The notes under the pieces: generated by a model
Told to the model about the DNA's origin: nothing
Database searches by the model: none
Seen by the model: the letters and a program-made list of their open reading frames with translations, nothing else
Shown: piece by piece, positions 37,153 to 50,219 of the stretch
How the letters are laid out: each line of letters opens with the position of its first letter
Position numbering within the stretch: position 1 is the stretch's first letter
Source: Toxonevra muliebris
Lineage: Eukaryota > Arthropoda > Insecta > Diptera > Pallopteridae
NCBI GenBank assembly: GCA_963691655.1
Contig: OY829329.1
Location: forward strand, 66,396,852 to 66,460,851
Reading direction: 5' to 3'
DNA: 64,000 bases
Position numbers and translations under genes: made by a program

Positions 37153-38074
37153 CACAGTGCGTCGACAGAAGGCAAAAATCCAAAATTTTGTGAACCAAAA
37201 TTCCAAAAATTTGGTACCATTTTAAAGGTAATAATTCAAGCAAGTAATAAACAATAACAGTTTTGGTAAAAACGCATTTTTGGGACCGATGTAAGTCGTC
37301 AAAGTGGAGATATTTTACTTAAAAATTAATACCTTATACAGTTGAGATTTAAACCATTTCACAGAACAGTCTACCACAAAAGAACCGTGAGAATTTTTAT
37401 AACAAAATTTCGTGTATTTATTTATAATTAAATTGGGGATATATCCTCAATGGAAAAAAACCAAAAATTCTCCAAATTTAATGGACAAAATTCAATTCAA
37501 TTCACAAAAAAAAAGTATATTTATGTATAGTACATAAATAAAATAAAATTTTGCGCAATTTTGCGCTTTTTCCAAAAAAGGTCCAAAAGCAACTTTTCGT
37601 ATTTGAAAAATACGAGGCTTACATAGAACGTGTGTAAGTCGAAAGCAAAAACTCTCCAGTTCTACAATTTTTAAGCTTTAATATTATTCACATATATGAC
37701 ATATAAATACTTTTTGCTGTTTTGTACAATTTAAAGTAAATAGTACTAACCACCTTTGACCATAGTACATAGTTGCAATTTTAATTTTGACTTCTTCATC
37801 TTTCTGGTTACCTTTATTTACATTTACAACTAATTGAAAAGTTATTAATAAAGTGTGCAGCGACATTATTTTATACCTTTTTAACCAGATTTATTTCGAA
37901 AAACAGCGTTTTAGCACATTTAAAACTCAATTGAGCCAAAACGACAAAGATATCTTAAAAACTGCTTTCATTTTTGGATTCTGCGCTCTCGAATTAGCTT
38001 ATGTACAAAATTTCATAAAAATCGTTCAACTCCTTCGATTTTTGCCAAATTTTACACTACATCGACGCTCTGTG
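37153..38074. mobile_element. Transib-like non-autonomous DNA element
   Basis: 922 bases between CACAGTGCGTCGAC at the left and, reverse complemented, CACAGAGCGTCGAT at the right. Flanking pentamers TGACG and CGACG match at 4 of 5. CAC-starting termini and a GC-rich 5-bp duplication are features of the Transib superfamily (the relatives of RAG recombinase). No transposase frame seen, so non-autonomous or decayed. Family assignment is inference from the ends. Confidence 0.55.
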
Positions 38075-38706
38075 CGACGGCTCAGAAAAATATTTATTTA
38101 GTTATTTATTTATTCAAAAGTAATATAATCAGAAATGAAAATACAATATAAAATCACAGCACTAGCAACGAGGCCATCGGCTGCCAGAAAGATGAAAATG
38201 CAACCCTAAACAAAAATAAAGAAACAAATTTTGTGCATGTGTTAGTGTTGCTCTTGTGTGACCAGACTCAGAATGAGAATTCTTGTAGTTCGCATTAATT
38301 AAAGATTACTTTTTGAGTAATAAAATGAAATTGCTATGCTAAGAATATCTTTGACAATTTTCTGCCGAATGTCTGAAAGTGACCCACTTCCCCCTATTAT
38401 GTTTTATGAACATATTCACACATACATACAAGTCAAAACAATATAAAGCACTCTTATCAACTAAAACAAGAAAACACAAATTAACCGTGCCAGTTGGCAA
38501 TTTTCGAAAGGAGAAAATGTTAAGCCTTATCTATTTGAAATTGGTTCTTCATCAGGTCAAAATACATAAAAATTAATATTAATTATTCAACATACGTAAT
38601 ACGTAATACATAATTTTTAATTGGCATAAATTTGATAATTTGTCTGATGCTTGAAGAAGAATTATCTTAAATAATAAATAAATATTTGCAAATAAAATTA
38701 GCAAAA

Positions 38707-38971
38707 GCATATATCTGTGGCAATAAGAAATAACAGCTAAACTCAAAAGTCAACTAAAAATCTGTTGCGTATTTTTCATTATAAAACCCAAAATATTAAA
38801 AGTTCTTACATAATTATTGGAGTTTAATTAATAAAAAACTATGGAGACTGCTAAATTGCAAACATTTTTGAAAAACTTTCAACATTTTGGGATTTGTAAT
38901 AAAAAATACGCAGCAGGTTTTAAGTCGACTTTTAAGTTTAGCTGTTACTCCTTATTGCCACAGATATATGC
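38707..38971. mobile_element. Fold-back MITE with about 100-bp inverted arms
   Basis: Left arm starts GCATATATCTGTGGCAATAA, right arm ends with its complement. Arms 38707-38810 and 38868-38971 stay alignable throughout (TAACAGCTAAACT, AAAAGTC, TGCGTATTTTT, CCCAAAAT). The loop is about 55 bases. No coding sequence. Confidence 0.8.
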
Positions 38972-40379
38972 ATTATCATGAAAGTCAATCAATAGATTAG
39001 ATTAAAATGCGATTTGGTTTTACTATTAAAAATTATTATAAATGTTTTTATTTACATACATACATATATTAAAAATGTTTTGATTGCACTTTTCACACAT
39101 CAACTGCATGACATTAAAAAATTAATATTAATATACGATTTTAAAGGCATTCCAGTTTGATTATTTAGTATAAATCACTAAAATGATCGCTAAGCCACTA
39201 GACGATTTAATTTAATCAGAAAACATTTAAAATTAAAAACATTGAAATTTAAAAAGTTTTTAATTAACAACAAAAAATGTTTTTCTTATGCAAATTTAAT
39301 ACTATGACATATTTTTTTCTTTAATTATTTTTATGTGCATCCATAGGCAAGCAAAACTTTTTTTTTATCAAGTACAATTTTGAGTTGTGCTCCTTTTATA
39401 GTTAGACTGCGATTTTTTCTTTTGAGGAGAATTGTAGTTGCATATACAATTGAATAAAAATAATCATACTAGGAATCACAATAAATGTAGGAAAGAATCC
39501 GTAAAAGTACTTGGCGGTTTAATAAGTTGAACCAGTTGATTGCTTTTTCTCTTTCGGATTTCATATTTTACTCAAGACTTGAAAGTATATGTTCATTTTG
39601 TTTAGGGTTTCTTACATCAAAATGATAAAACATTACCGAAAATGTTTTTGAAATTAATATTTCTTATGGATTCTCATTTTGTGCATCGGCGTGAGTGGAC
39701 TTATTTATTCGCAATGGCACCCGAAACGGAGACCCTATTAAGAAGTTCAAAATTAAAACAAAAAACTTTTGTTATTTTGACAACAAAACGTTCAAAAAGC
39801 CTGTTATAAATTAGTTTAAAAAAAAACGAAATAAGTTTGAATAAAATAAAATAAAATAAAGATTAATCTATTATAATAAATAATTTTTAATACAAAAAAT
39901 ATTTACTAATGACTGCGTTTGTGCATTCAAGATGGCAATTAGTTATTTTACAAAACAATATCATTACATACAAAATAGTATTAAACAAAGGAGTACATTT
40001 CGATCAAAAGCAACTCTGCAAAGAGCTCAATGTAACCACCTAGACTAAGCAAAAGAGTAAAATGTGATCCGTTCGCCAAACAGCGAACACCAACATAACC
40101 ACAGCACCACAGCCTTATGCAGTGTTGCCACTCGACCAATGAAAAAATATACGAAATTTTTATAATTTAATTTGAGATTATAAAAAATTTAATTACACAG
40201 AATCTATAAAGAACAGTAAAATAAAATTTTTTAATTTAGGCCAATGTTATTTTTTTAGTACTATTATTGGTAGTTACCACACCAAATTTGAACGAGATCG
40301 ATCAAAGCTCGCCGAGTTGGAGGGGCAGAATTTTGGCATTTTGGTCAAACAGCCCCTGTTTCGGATCCATATAACTAAC

Positions 40380-40870
40380 TAATCAGCTATTGGACTTAAG
40401 ATTAAGGAAGCCAAATTGGAAGGTTTTTGGGGCTGCCACGGAGAAGGTTTTCAATGGAGTTTAAATCGGGACTTGGGCTGGCCACTCTAGGATTTTAATT
40501 TGGTTCTCATTTAGTCAAAACTTCATGACCCGAGATGTGTGTTTTGGGTGGTTGTTATGCTGAAAAATCCAACTCAAAGGTAAATTTTCACCATATCCTC
40601 AGAGAAGATGATTTTTAAGAATGTATGCGCATTTCTTCAGTAATTTTGACATCAATTTAACAATTCGACCAACTCCAGATTAAGTGAAACACCACCAAAC
40701 CATTACACAAAAGACACCATATTTAACAGTTGTTTTAAGAAATTTTGGGCACAGTTCAGAATTTGGTAAACGCCTAACATCGCTTGCATATAGTTCTGCT
40801 TGATATTTCCAAACAGTAATCTAAGTCAATTTGTGATCTTAGTTAAATGGAGGCTAAGAAAGTGTCCGCT
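40380..40870 (-). pseudogene. Dead Tc1/mariner-type transposase fragment
   Basis: On the - strand, degenerate peptide blocks in shifting frames match the Tc1-type catalytic domain order: VKYGVFCVMVWW near 40710-40730, a KNHLL block near 40605, FQHNNHPKHTSRV near 40540-40570, then LEWPAQ and a decayed PDLNP region near 40480. Several stops and frameshifts. An old inactive insertion. Confidence 0.75.
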
Positions 40871-41399
40871 TTGATCAGCTTAATCAATTGACTGTAGCTT
40901 TTTGCGTAACAAATTGTGAAAAGATTTGAAATTTTGTAGATTTGAATTTTCTGAATTGTTTAAAGGCAACTAATTGTACCGCAAAATGACGTTATAAAAA
41001 GTTTGCTTGTCTGAAAAAATAGAAAAAATATGTAGTTAGAAAAAAACAGGCGAGTTTCTAACTCATTCTTACTTCCTACTTTTTCTACCTCTCTCTTTCA
41101 GACATACATTCATGCTTGTGCTCGTGCGAGCAATCTCTAGTGACTTAACTATATGACCACGAGTGTATGTACGTTTTTCTAATTTAAATGTTTATTTTTT
41201 AGAAAAATAATATTTTAAATCTTTTAATTTAAATGAATTATAAAATTTTAGTATTAATTAAATATTCGTATTTATATTTAAAATGCACAATCATGCTGAT
41301 TTTTCATTTCTTATCAAAATTCTGAGTTAAAAAATTAATAACACAAACAAATAATACAAATTCAAAAGCGTTGATTTTTATAATAATGCGTAGACCGAG

Positions 41400-41523
41400 A
41401 AAATGTCACTCTATGATTTCAATTGACCAATCATAATGGTTGGTTTCTATTGAATAAGAGTAAAATGTCACTCTATGATTTCAATTGACCAATCATAATG
41501 GTTGGTTTCTATTGAATAAAAGT
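41400..41523. repeat. Two perfect-looking tandem copies of 62 bp
   Basis: AAAATGTCACTCTATGATTT starts at 41400 and again at 41462; both copies continue through TTGACCAATCATAATGGTTG to TTCTATTGAATAA, where they differ only by G/A (AAGAGT/AAAAGT). A recent tandem duplication in intergenic DNA. Confidence 0.9.
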
Positions 41524-43298
41524 AAAATTCTCTCAAAATGCCTAGTGACATACCATTAAAATATTTAAACAATTAATTCATATTTCACTAAATCTGTTTA
41601 CTTTTAAGGCATTTCAAAGAATATGTCAATCAAGACGGTTGACGAATTGATTTTGACTTCTGTTTATAAAGAGAAGAAAATGTGCATTAGTGAACATTTT
41701 ATTTTATGAATCATTTTAGCTCAATAATTTATATACTTATTATTTTGCGTTGTAAACAATTTTCTATGCACATAAAGTTTTAGTAATTAAATATGTGCGA
41801 TTAAACTAGTAAAGTGGTTTCATTTAATATTTACAGTGCTCATTCGAAATTAAGTTTCGAATTTAATTTAAACATGTAAGTACAGTAATGCCTCTATTTA
41901 AGTCGTCTCCGAAGCTCAAAAAAAAAAAATTCACAATTTCGATGAAATGTTTACTATACATATTTCTCTCATTTCGATTTGAGTCGCCAAATTTTGGATT
42001 ACGATCACTGTGTAAATCAAACCAATTTTCGAACACGAATAAGAAAAATTTAAATGCCAAAAACTGTGAATGAAAAATTGCAAATTTTATCTCTTTCTTG
42101 ATTGTGTTTCTTGGAGATTTTAACGGTCTGAATGAAATCTTTTTTCTCCATCCATTCAAGTTATTCTTTTCTTCTAGAAATCAATTTTACTCGTATGCTT
42201 CGTATCACTTATATGGAGTTGAGTCATGTAGCAAATTATATTTTTTCTGATTTTTATGTTTGTGACCTTTTGCTATCATAAAAATTACCAGATAATAAAT
42301 ACGTGTCAGATTACCAATACATCGATTTATCAAAAACTTTTACAGCTTTAATTAATGAGTCGGCAATAATCAAGTGTGGATGAAAATATTATGCCAAATA
42401 TATCAGCACTAGACTAACAAAAATAACTTTATCTTTTATATGATAAGATAATCTGCAATTTTTGAATTCCATTAAAGAACTTACGTAAACTTTGTGTGTT
42501 TTCTATAAAAAGCTAGAATGATCAAATGAAGTAATTTTGTCTATTATCAAGGAAAAAACAGGATCTGGCAAAAGTATTTCGAGCTGTTTAACCATTAACC
42601 TCTCTGTTACTTAGTATGACTGACAACTTATTTAAAAAATATTTAATATTTAGCTGACTAGATTGGTGTTAATATAACTAATGTTAATGCTGACATATTT
42701 AATAGACTCAAATTACCGATAAACTAAAGAAGCATTTAATGCAATCAACAGCAAAATAATTTAGTTTAATATATTACTGCTCAGAAGACGGAACGAACAT
42801 TGTGCGAATTTCGATTTTTTTTTTTTTTTGCATTGAAATTAATGTCAAAGTTGCAGATATTCATTAACAACTACGTTTTTATACCCCACTTTGCATTCGA
42901 CAAGTCGAGCTTTACGTTCATGACGTCATATGTGCTTTTTTAATTAAATCAATTCATAGCATATCACTATCAAACAAAACAATACGCTCTAATAAAAAAA
43001 TAAACTTGAATGCGTCCACAGTCAAGAAGTAAGAACTTAAGAATAAACACGCTCGTTTGTATCGCTTTTTTCGTACGTCCGTCGTTAATCGACAGGGCGA
43101 CCATTGACCTTCGTGGCGGCAATTTCGAAAGCAGAATTCAAAGTAAATTATATTTTGTTTATTTTGTTTTAGTTTTGTGTTTATTTACATTGCTGATAAT
43201 TATTTCCGTAAACTAAAAAAAAAAACCAAGTTTACTAAAATTTACCAGCTAATTTGTTGGTGAAATTCGCGCAGAATATATCTATGCAATGTTTCAAG
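41524..43298. other. Intergenic spacer and likely promoter of the + strand desaturase
   Basis: No gene recognised. Open frames at 41863-42159 and 43010-43216 lack any known motif and are AT-rich. Transcription of the desaturase-like gene should start in the last few hundred bases; no convincing core promoter was identified. Confidence 0.4.
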
Positions 43299-46200
43299 AT
43301 GTCAATAATAAAAACAACAAAAACGACAAAATCAAAGACGAACAATGAAAACTGGAAAGTCTCCGGCATATCTCGCAAATATCCGACATATCGTCAATCT
43401 ATATTTACTTCTGGGAAGAGGTTAGTGTTATATTTAAATGTTTTAATGAATGAAATGTGTGTCTTTGTGTGTGTGTGTGTGTGTGTGCCTTATCAAAGTT
43501 CAGATAGTACATATCTAATTTGGAATAGTTTATTTTGATAAAATAAAATTATAAACATATATGTAAACTTTGTTTATATAATTGAACTACATGATAATAA
43601 TTGGCCTCCTAGAGTTGGAGGTTCATTCATTCAAATAGAAAAAAATTTATGTGTGTGGCATTACACACGGCGGAGGTGAATATTTTAACAATAAATGTTC
43701 ATTTAATTAAATTCTAATAAATACAAAATTCGATCAGTACTGACATTCATTCATAACATTCGCAGACATACTTAATTTAGTTTGAATTCGTAGATTTGTA
43801 ACTCGTAGCACGATCGTCAGCCATATTTTGTTTTCAGATATAAATTTTCATTAATTAATCATTAATCAAGTACTATTTTCATACACTTTTATATTTAAAT
43901 AATATTATTAATATGTAAGCGCCAAAATGCAATACGCAATGCACCTCATCTGTACTTTGCACTCTCATACAGAATACCGTTGTACCGTACCAAAAAAAAA
44001 AAAACAAAGGCGAGAGGAATCTTGCGCAGCAGAGTAGCCAAAGAGAAGCACATCATTTATTTATTACAAGCAAAATGCAATTGTACTTAAATGAGAGAGT
44101 ATTAGTTGAAAAAGAAGAGAACAAGAAATTTCAAGAATTTTAGTAGGACGAAAATACTTGTATGATTTAAAACAACAAACGTGGTTCGCATGCAATAGGA
44201 AATTGATGGGTGAATAGTTCACCTAAATGGCTAGCAATTTAATCTCTATCCATATGCGTCCCACGTTTTTCGTTTTAAATTATACAAGTATTTTCGTCCT
44301 ACTAAAATTCACAGTTACAAATTTTCAAGACAATCTGTATGGGATAAGGAATCTATATGTGGTTGTGAATCTGTATGGGGTTAGGCGAAATTATTTTATA
44401 CTTTTTAGTCCATTTTGAAAACGTGGTATATTAAAAATATTTTTTATTTAAATTATTATTTTTTACTTTTTAGTCTTGTGTGTGTGAAATTTTGCAATCG
44501 ATTTTAAGTAAAGACCAGACCTGTAAAAGAATGCATTCAATTTAATTGCAATACCTTGAAGTCATGGTTAATAACCGACAATTTGCACTAAATTGGAGTG
44601 ACTTGAAGCCAATTGAGGCTTTGAAGTCACTTTAACTCAATTGGAATTTGAAATTCTTGACACATTGAATCAAAACCAATTGTCTAAGCAATGTCACAAT
44701 TAATTATTGGACTCGTGCAAGATCATTTTCCCCAGATTGCGAATAGCCCTATTCATTAAATATAATAGAATTCAAATTATATCTTCTCACATAAATGGGT
44801 ACTCAATAAATACTGTTTTTACATTGCACCTCGTTGTGATTCTACATTTTGAAACAGAAATGAAATAAAGGCATTTGCCTTCATAGTAAGAAGGAGATTT
44901 GTTGTTATGGATGTAAAAATGTACAAGAAGAATAATTTATTTATATATTAAAATATAAAATATTAAAATTTTCTAACATTTTAGCTAAATATACTTATTT
45001 ACATACATATATTTAGGTACAATGTTGAAAATAGTGATAATATTTCTTCGCATTTTGATTTCATGAAATCAGTAGATAAAGATTTAAAAGTACTTATATA
45101 AAATTCATAAAACCAAAACAAAATGTTTACATATTTGTATATAAAGAATATATAATTACTGTAAATGTTGAAAGTTATTTGCTAAAAGAAATGTTAAATA
45201 TTTATTTCATCTCGTCCATTCATACATTTTTGTCTGCTGGATGTGTCACACCATCGGTATTGCACCTCGCTGCTGTTTCTACGATTTTTTGTTTCGATTC
45301 CAGCAAGAGCAAATTGCGATCTCTTTACAATCTATACTCTTTGTAAGCGGAACAAAACGAAAAGAAGAGTTTGTTATTGTTTGTTTTTGTTTTCTCTCTC
45401 TCATTTGTCTTTCAATTTGTGTATGTATACACATATACATATATTCTACTCCCGCTAAAGCAATGATTTTAACAACGATGAATTCAATGCTTTGATCTAT
45501 AAAAAAAATGGAAAAATTTCCGATGCTTATATTTTAAATATTATTATATTTATATATATTTTAGATACTTCATATTGCATTGTCTTCCAGTTCTGAATTA
45601 TATTTTAAATTTCAAGTCTCTAGCTTATCGGGAAGTTAGTTTAAAATCGATTGCAAAATTTGTACCGAACAGACTGACAGACAGACACCATTGAAAACGA
45701 TTTGATATAAACGTGGTAAAATCAACACAACCGCTGCTCATGTTGCTTCGTTGCTGTCTGAACAACGACTAATTGCAAGAGCGTAAGAATGCGTGTGATG
45801 AGCGTACTGCTCGTTTGAGTAAGGAAACGCCGACCACTGATTTAAAACAAGGATTAAAGAATATCAAAAAGTGTATAGAACAATAGTGGTAGTTCCTTTC
45901 AATAATACTATTCAGTGAAAGTAATTGTCTTATAATTGTCAAAAATTTCAAAAATTTGTCACTTATATAGATTGTTGAAATGATCAAAGATCACTGATGA
46001 GGAACCGAAGCGGATTCCAAAACGATCTTCTGATCTGCTAGTTCTATGACTTTTTGGTATTCTTCTTTCATTATTGTTCATTTAAGCTTATTAATTTTAA
46101 ATAAACAAGGATTTGTTTGAAAAACATAGATAAGAGAAATACAAACTTAAATGAATCGGATCAAAATTTTATCATTATAATTTGGAGCACCACATTTCGT

Positions 46201-47686
46201 GTGGTAAAAAAAAAAAATACTAAAGTTCGTTAAGCCTTAACCTCCCTGGAAGTTTAACCTTAATCGTTTCTTTTCACACTTTTCCATTTACTTTAGTATT
46301 GATTCCAAACATTTTTCAGTTGGCTACAAGGAAAACAGCAAGACGATGAAGCTGAAGGACTTTGGCGTATCAAGGATAAACTATATGATTTTACCGATTT
46401 TATTGATCATCATCCAGGTGGATCATTTTGGTTAAAGCAAACAAAAGGCACTGATATAACGGAACCATTTGAATCCCATCATATTTCTTCACTACCCGAA
46501 AAAATGTTAACTAAATACAAAGTTCGACAAGCATCAAAACCAAGGAATTATACTTTAACAATGCATGAAAATGGATTCTATATGATACTCAAATCACGTG
46601 TACGTGAGATATTAAAAGAATTAGATTATACACCACGTAAACGATCAGATGTAAGTAAAAATTTAAAGGAATTTACATTACTAATTCTGAGTTCTAACCT
46701 CTAATATTATTTCAATTTCCAGCTCATGCATTTGGGTCTACTTTTATCCACAATCATCTTTACATTGGCAAGTGCTTCAACAGGCAATGCTATCTTTGAA
46801 GTTCTAGCCGCATTATCGCTATGCTGGCTCGGAATTGCAGCCCATAATTATTTCCATCAAAAGGATAACTGGCAAATGTATACATTTAATTTTACATTAA
46901 TGAATTTCTGCGCATGGCGTATATCTCATGCGCTCTCACATCACGTCTATCCAAATTCATTACATGATCTTGAGATGTCATTATTTGAACCGTTCTTATG
47001 TTGGGTACCCAACAAACATTTTGCCTCCAAATTGCAACGTGTTATTTCATTATTAACTCAACCCATAATTTATGTTTTCATATTTCCAATGGATTTATTA
47101 ATAAGGTAATGTTATTTCAAACTTAAATGTGAACTTTAAACTAATAGATACTTAACTCAACAGATTAATCGAATCGATTGCACATTCAAATGTGATGTAC
47201 TGGCATGATTTAATCGGCTTCATTTTACCCGTGCTCATGTTGACAGTGGCAGACGCTCCCTTTTTCGCCGTGCTCCGTCAATGGTTCTTTATATTATCAT
47301 TGAGTAGTTTTATTTTTGGCCTTATTGGCCTAAACGCCGCTCATCATGATCCGAAAATTCATCATGATGGCGACGCAAATCGTTCGGATAGAGATTGGGG
47401 TCTCTTTCAAGTTGATACAATAATCGATCGTGGTGATATTAAAGGATCTCAGTTTATGGTTCTGACACACTTTGGCGATCATACATTACATCATTTGTTT
47501 CCCACATTGGATCATGGTGTTTTACCGCAATTGTACCCAATATTACAGAAGACACTTGAGGAATTTTGTGTTGAATATCGTGAATGTAATCATTTGGATC
47601 ATATTATTGGACAAAGTAAACAATTATTACGTACATTACCAAATCCAGAACCACCAGGAGATGAAAGAAAGTTCAAAGATTCTTAG
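43299..47686 (+). CDS. Second cytochrome b5-desaturase fusion protein (Cyt-b5-r paralog)
   Basis: Four exons: 43299-43420, 46320-46650, 46723-47105, 47164-47686; 1359 nt, 452 residues. Exon 1 was found by homology to the - strand gene: NENWKVSGISRKYPTYRQS ending AG before GTTAGT, in phase with WLQGKQQDDEAEGLWRI. ATG at 43299 has a good context (CAAGATGT); no other in-frame ATG follows before the homology. Heme motif DHHPGGSFW and FESHHIS; His boxes HNYFH, HALSHH, HTLHH. It lacks the intron that splits the b5 domain in its paralog. Intron 1 is 2.9 kb. Drosophila also has a paralog near Cyt-b5-r. Membrane protein, probably ER. Confidence 0.9.
44135..44310. repeat. Long near-perfect inverted repeat in desaturase intron 1
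   Basis: GAATTTTAGTAGGACGAAAA at 44135 recurs reverse complemented ending at 44310. The pairing runs through ATACTTGTAT, ATTTAAAAC, AACGTGG and less exactly beyond, leaving a loop of a few tens of bases. It lies within an intron, so the transcript would form a hairpin of roughly 50-75 bp. Confidence 0.8.
46651..46722 (+). other. Short intron of + strand desaturase gene
   Basis: 72-base intron with donor GTAAGT and acceptor TTTCCAG, at the same position and phase as the intron after ..SD in the - strand paralog. This supports both gene models. Confidence 0.85.
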
Positions 47687-48091
47687 AACTTTGTACACTA
47701 CTTAATTTTTATAATTATAATATTGATTTTTTGTATGTAGTAAAGGTGGATTGTGAATGAATGGTGATTTTTTTTTATAAATATGTATTCGATAGATACT
47801 CCAAATATACTTTATAAGTTGAAATGAAACTTCATTTAGGTTTTTTTCTTTCTGTAGTTCGATGAAGTTGAATATACCTTGCTCAAAGCTTTTCGATAAT
47901 TACCAATTTTCCACTCGAGAGCGAAGATATAAAGGCCAATGAAATACTCATTCATGCTGAACTATTATACTTATTATGGATTATCACCGACTGATATAAA
48001 TCAAATAAAGTTAAAATTGCCAATTCCACCACTATTTCTTTGCTTCCGCACGTATTGAGATAACACTCACAATAGCTTAACAAAAAATAAA
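47687..48091. other. Spacer between desaturase and UGT gene 1
   Basis: About 400 bases without a gene. Hosts the 3' UTR of the desaturase and the upstream region of the first UGT. No clear AATAAA was found close to the stop. Confidence 0.4.
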
Positions 48092-48163
48092 ATAAGTTAG
48101 GCATAAATTGAGTGAGATGAAAAGAAATTTGATTAGTTTGGACTCTACGGTTAATATAAAAAC
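48092..48163 (+). promoter_or_regulatory. Conserved proximal promoter of UGT gene 1
   Basis: GTTAGGCATAAATTGAGTGA (48096-48115) and TTAGTTTGGACTCTAC (48133-48148) recur almost unchanged just before UGT gene 2 (51289 on and 51326-51341), while surrounding DNA differs. The second block is probably the transcription start region, with a leader of 20-30 bases before ATG. Confidence 0.5.
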
Positions 48164-49935
48164 ATGCAGTGGGCAACAACCAAAATTTGTTCCGTTATCT
48201 TTGTGACGTTAATGGCCATATCTTTACCAACTGCAAATGGATCAAATATATTGGGCCTTTTTTTAAGTCATAGTCAATCACATTTGATTGTGCACATGTC
48301 GGTGGCTAAGACATTGGCTGAAAGAGGCCATAATGTCACAGTTATATCAACTCGCAAACCATTGGTGACTCATAAAAATATTCACAGTATTTTAATAACT
48401 CCAACTGCAGAACATGAAAAAGCGCTGGCAGCAGAAATGTCTACATTAGCCACTGGGAAGAACAGCATGTTTAACTCACTTAAGCATGCCTTCGGGTCCA
48501 TATTGGTTACCATGCAATTCGATACTTTAAAGGATGAACGTTTTACCAAATTCTATCAAAATCCAGACACAAAATTTGATTTAATAATTATGGGTTATTT
48601 CATGAATGATTTTCAACTTGCAATTGCACCAAGATTTAATGCACCGATCATATACAATTGGATGAATCCAAGCAACGAAATAATTGATCGCTACGTTGGA
48701 AATCCTCGTGAAAGTGCATATGTACCAAATATAGTTATTCCAATGAAGACAGGTGAACAGATGAACTTTATGACGCGAGTTATAAATATGCTAAGCAATA
48801 TAACTTTCATTTTGTTTCGTTATACGATGGATTGGTTCATGGAGGGATTCTACGTGTAAGTAAAGTAAAGAGCTAGCTAGAGTACGATCTATAAATGATT
48901 TTACAAAAGTTACAATGCCTAATTGGATTTTTTTGTATTTCTTTCCTAGACAATTGATACCGCCAGGCGATAGCAAGTTCCCAACTTATCACGAAATGAA
49001 GAAAAATGTTTCGCTGGTATTCATAAATGGCCATTTTAGTGAAGGCCTAATCAGACCAAATGTACCGGCTCTTGTAGAGATTGGCGGCATTCAAATTAAG
49101 GATAAACCTGATCCGCTACCTGAGGTAAAATAATACACAAATCAGAGATAAAATTTAAATTTAATCTGGAAAAAATTTCTTTCAGGATATTACAAAGCTG
49201 TTGAATAACTCAAAACAACATGGCGCCATATTATTCAGTCTTGGTTCAAACATAAAGAGCACACAAATAAAGCCTCAAATCGTAGAAAACATATATAAAA
49301 CTCTTTCTAGTCTGAAGCAAACTGTAATTTGGAAATGGGAAGATTCAAATAAAACTCCAGGCAATGCACCAAATATTCTATATAAAAAATGGTTACCACA
49401 AGATGATATATTAGCACACCCTAATCTTAAACTATTCATAACACATGCGGGCAAAGGAGGTCTAGCTGAGGCATTATATCATGGTGTACCAATGGTAGCA
49501 CTGCCTGTATTTGCCGATCAGCATGGAAATGCTGATCTGATGGAATCATCAGGATATGGACTTCAATTAAAATTACTTGAACTCACTGAGAATTCATTCA
49601 AAACTGCAGTGCTGGAAGTATTAACTAACCCTGTGTATGTAAATAATGTGAAAACATTTTCTCAACTATATCGAGATCGTCCAATGACTGCCAAGGAGAC
49701 TGTGGTATTTTGGTCTGAGTACGTTATACGTCATCATGGAGCTGCTCATATTCAAAGTCCTGTCGTGCATATGAACGTAATTCAAAGTTATAGTTTAGAT
49801 GTTATAGCATTCTTATGTTTAGTACTTTACATTGTGTGGAGATTATTGAAATTTATTTTTAAGTTCACTTTTAAAATATTATTGACGAAATTAGGTTGGT
49901 GTAAGAAAACACAAGTTAAAGTCAAAAAACAATAA
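48164..49935 (+). CDS. UDP-glycosyltransferase, gene 1 of tandem array
   Basis: Exons 48164-48855, 48950-49124, 49186-49935; 1617 nt, 538 residues. Transfers a sugar (usually glucose in insects) from UDP-sugar to small lipophilic substrates in the ER lumen. Signal peptide MQWATTKICSVIFV..ANG, then NILGLF and the SQSH region with the likely catalytic His at 40. The C-terminal sugar-donor domain has WLPQDDILAHPN and the full UGT signature FITHAGKGG..EALYHGVP..FADQ at about 373-401. A membrane anchor around 492-511 (DVIAFLCLVLYIVW) is followed by a basic tail ending KVKKQ, a KxKxx ER-retrieval form. Closest to gene 2. It resembles the Drosophila UGT36-type family, but no symbol can be given with certainty. 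AATAAA at 49998. Confidence 0.94.
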
Positions 49936-50219
49936 ATTGTATTAAATAATAATTATACCTACCTATATTAACAATTAGTGATAAAATAATTGTTAAAAAT
50001 AAATGATTGAATTGTTTCATTTTAAACCTGAATAAATTATTACAATGAACAGTTTTATAGAGTTTTCTTAAAGCATAATGAACGTTGTCAAGCGGGTGTT
50101 AATCGAAAAACCTCTAAAATGTTTAAAGTGAAACTTGAAAATTTTTCATTCATACGAAACTAATAAAAAATTAAGTTATACAGTTGTTAGTGTTTAACGA
50201 ACGAGGACCTATGAGGATC

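Noticed and set aside
45241..45495. Cys/Phe-rich open frame in the desaturase intron 1
   Set aside because: No homolog recognised, no splice context, lies in a 2.9-kb intron.
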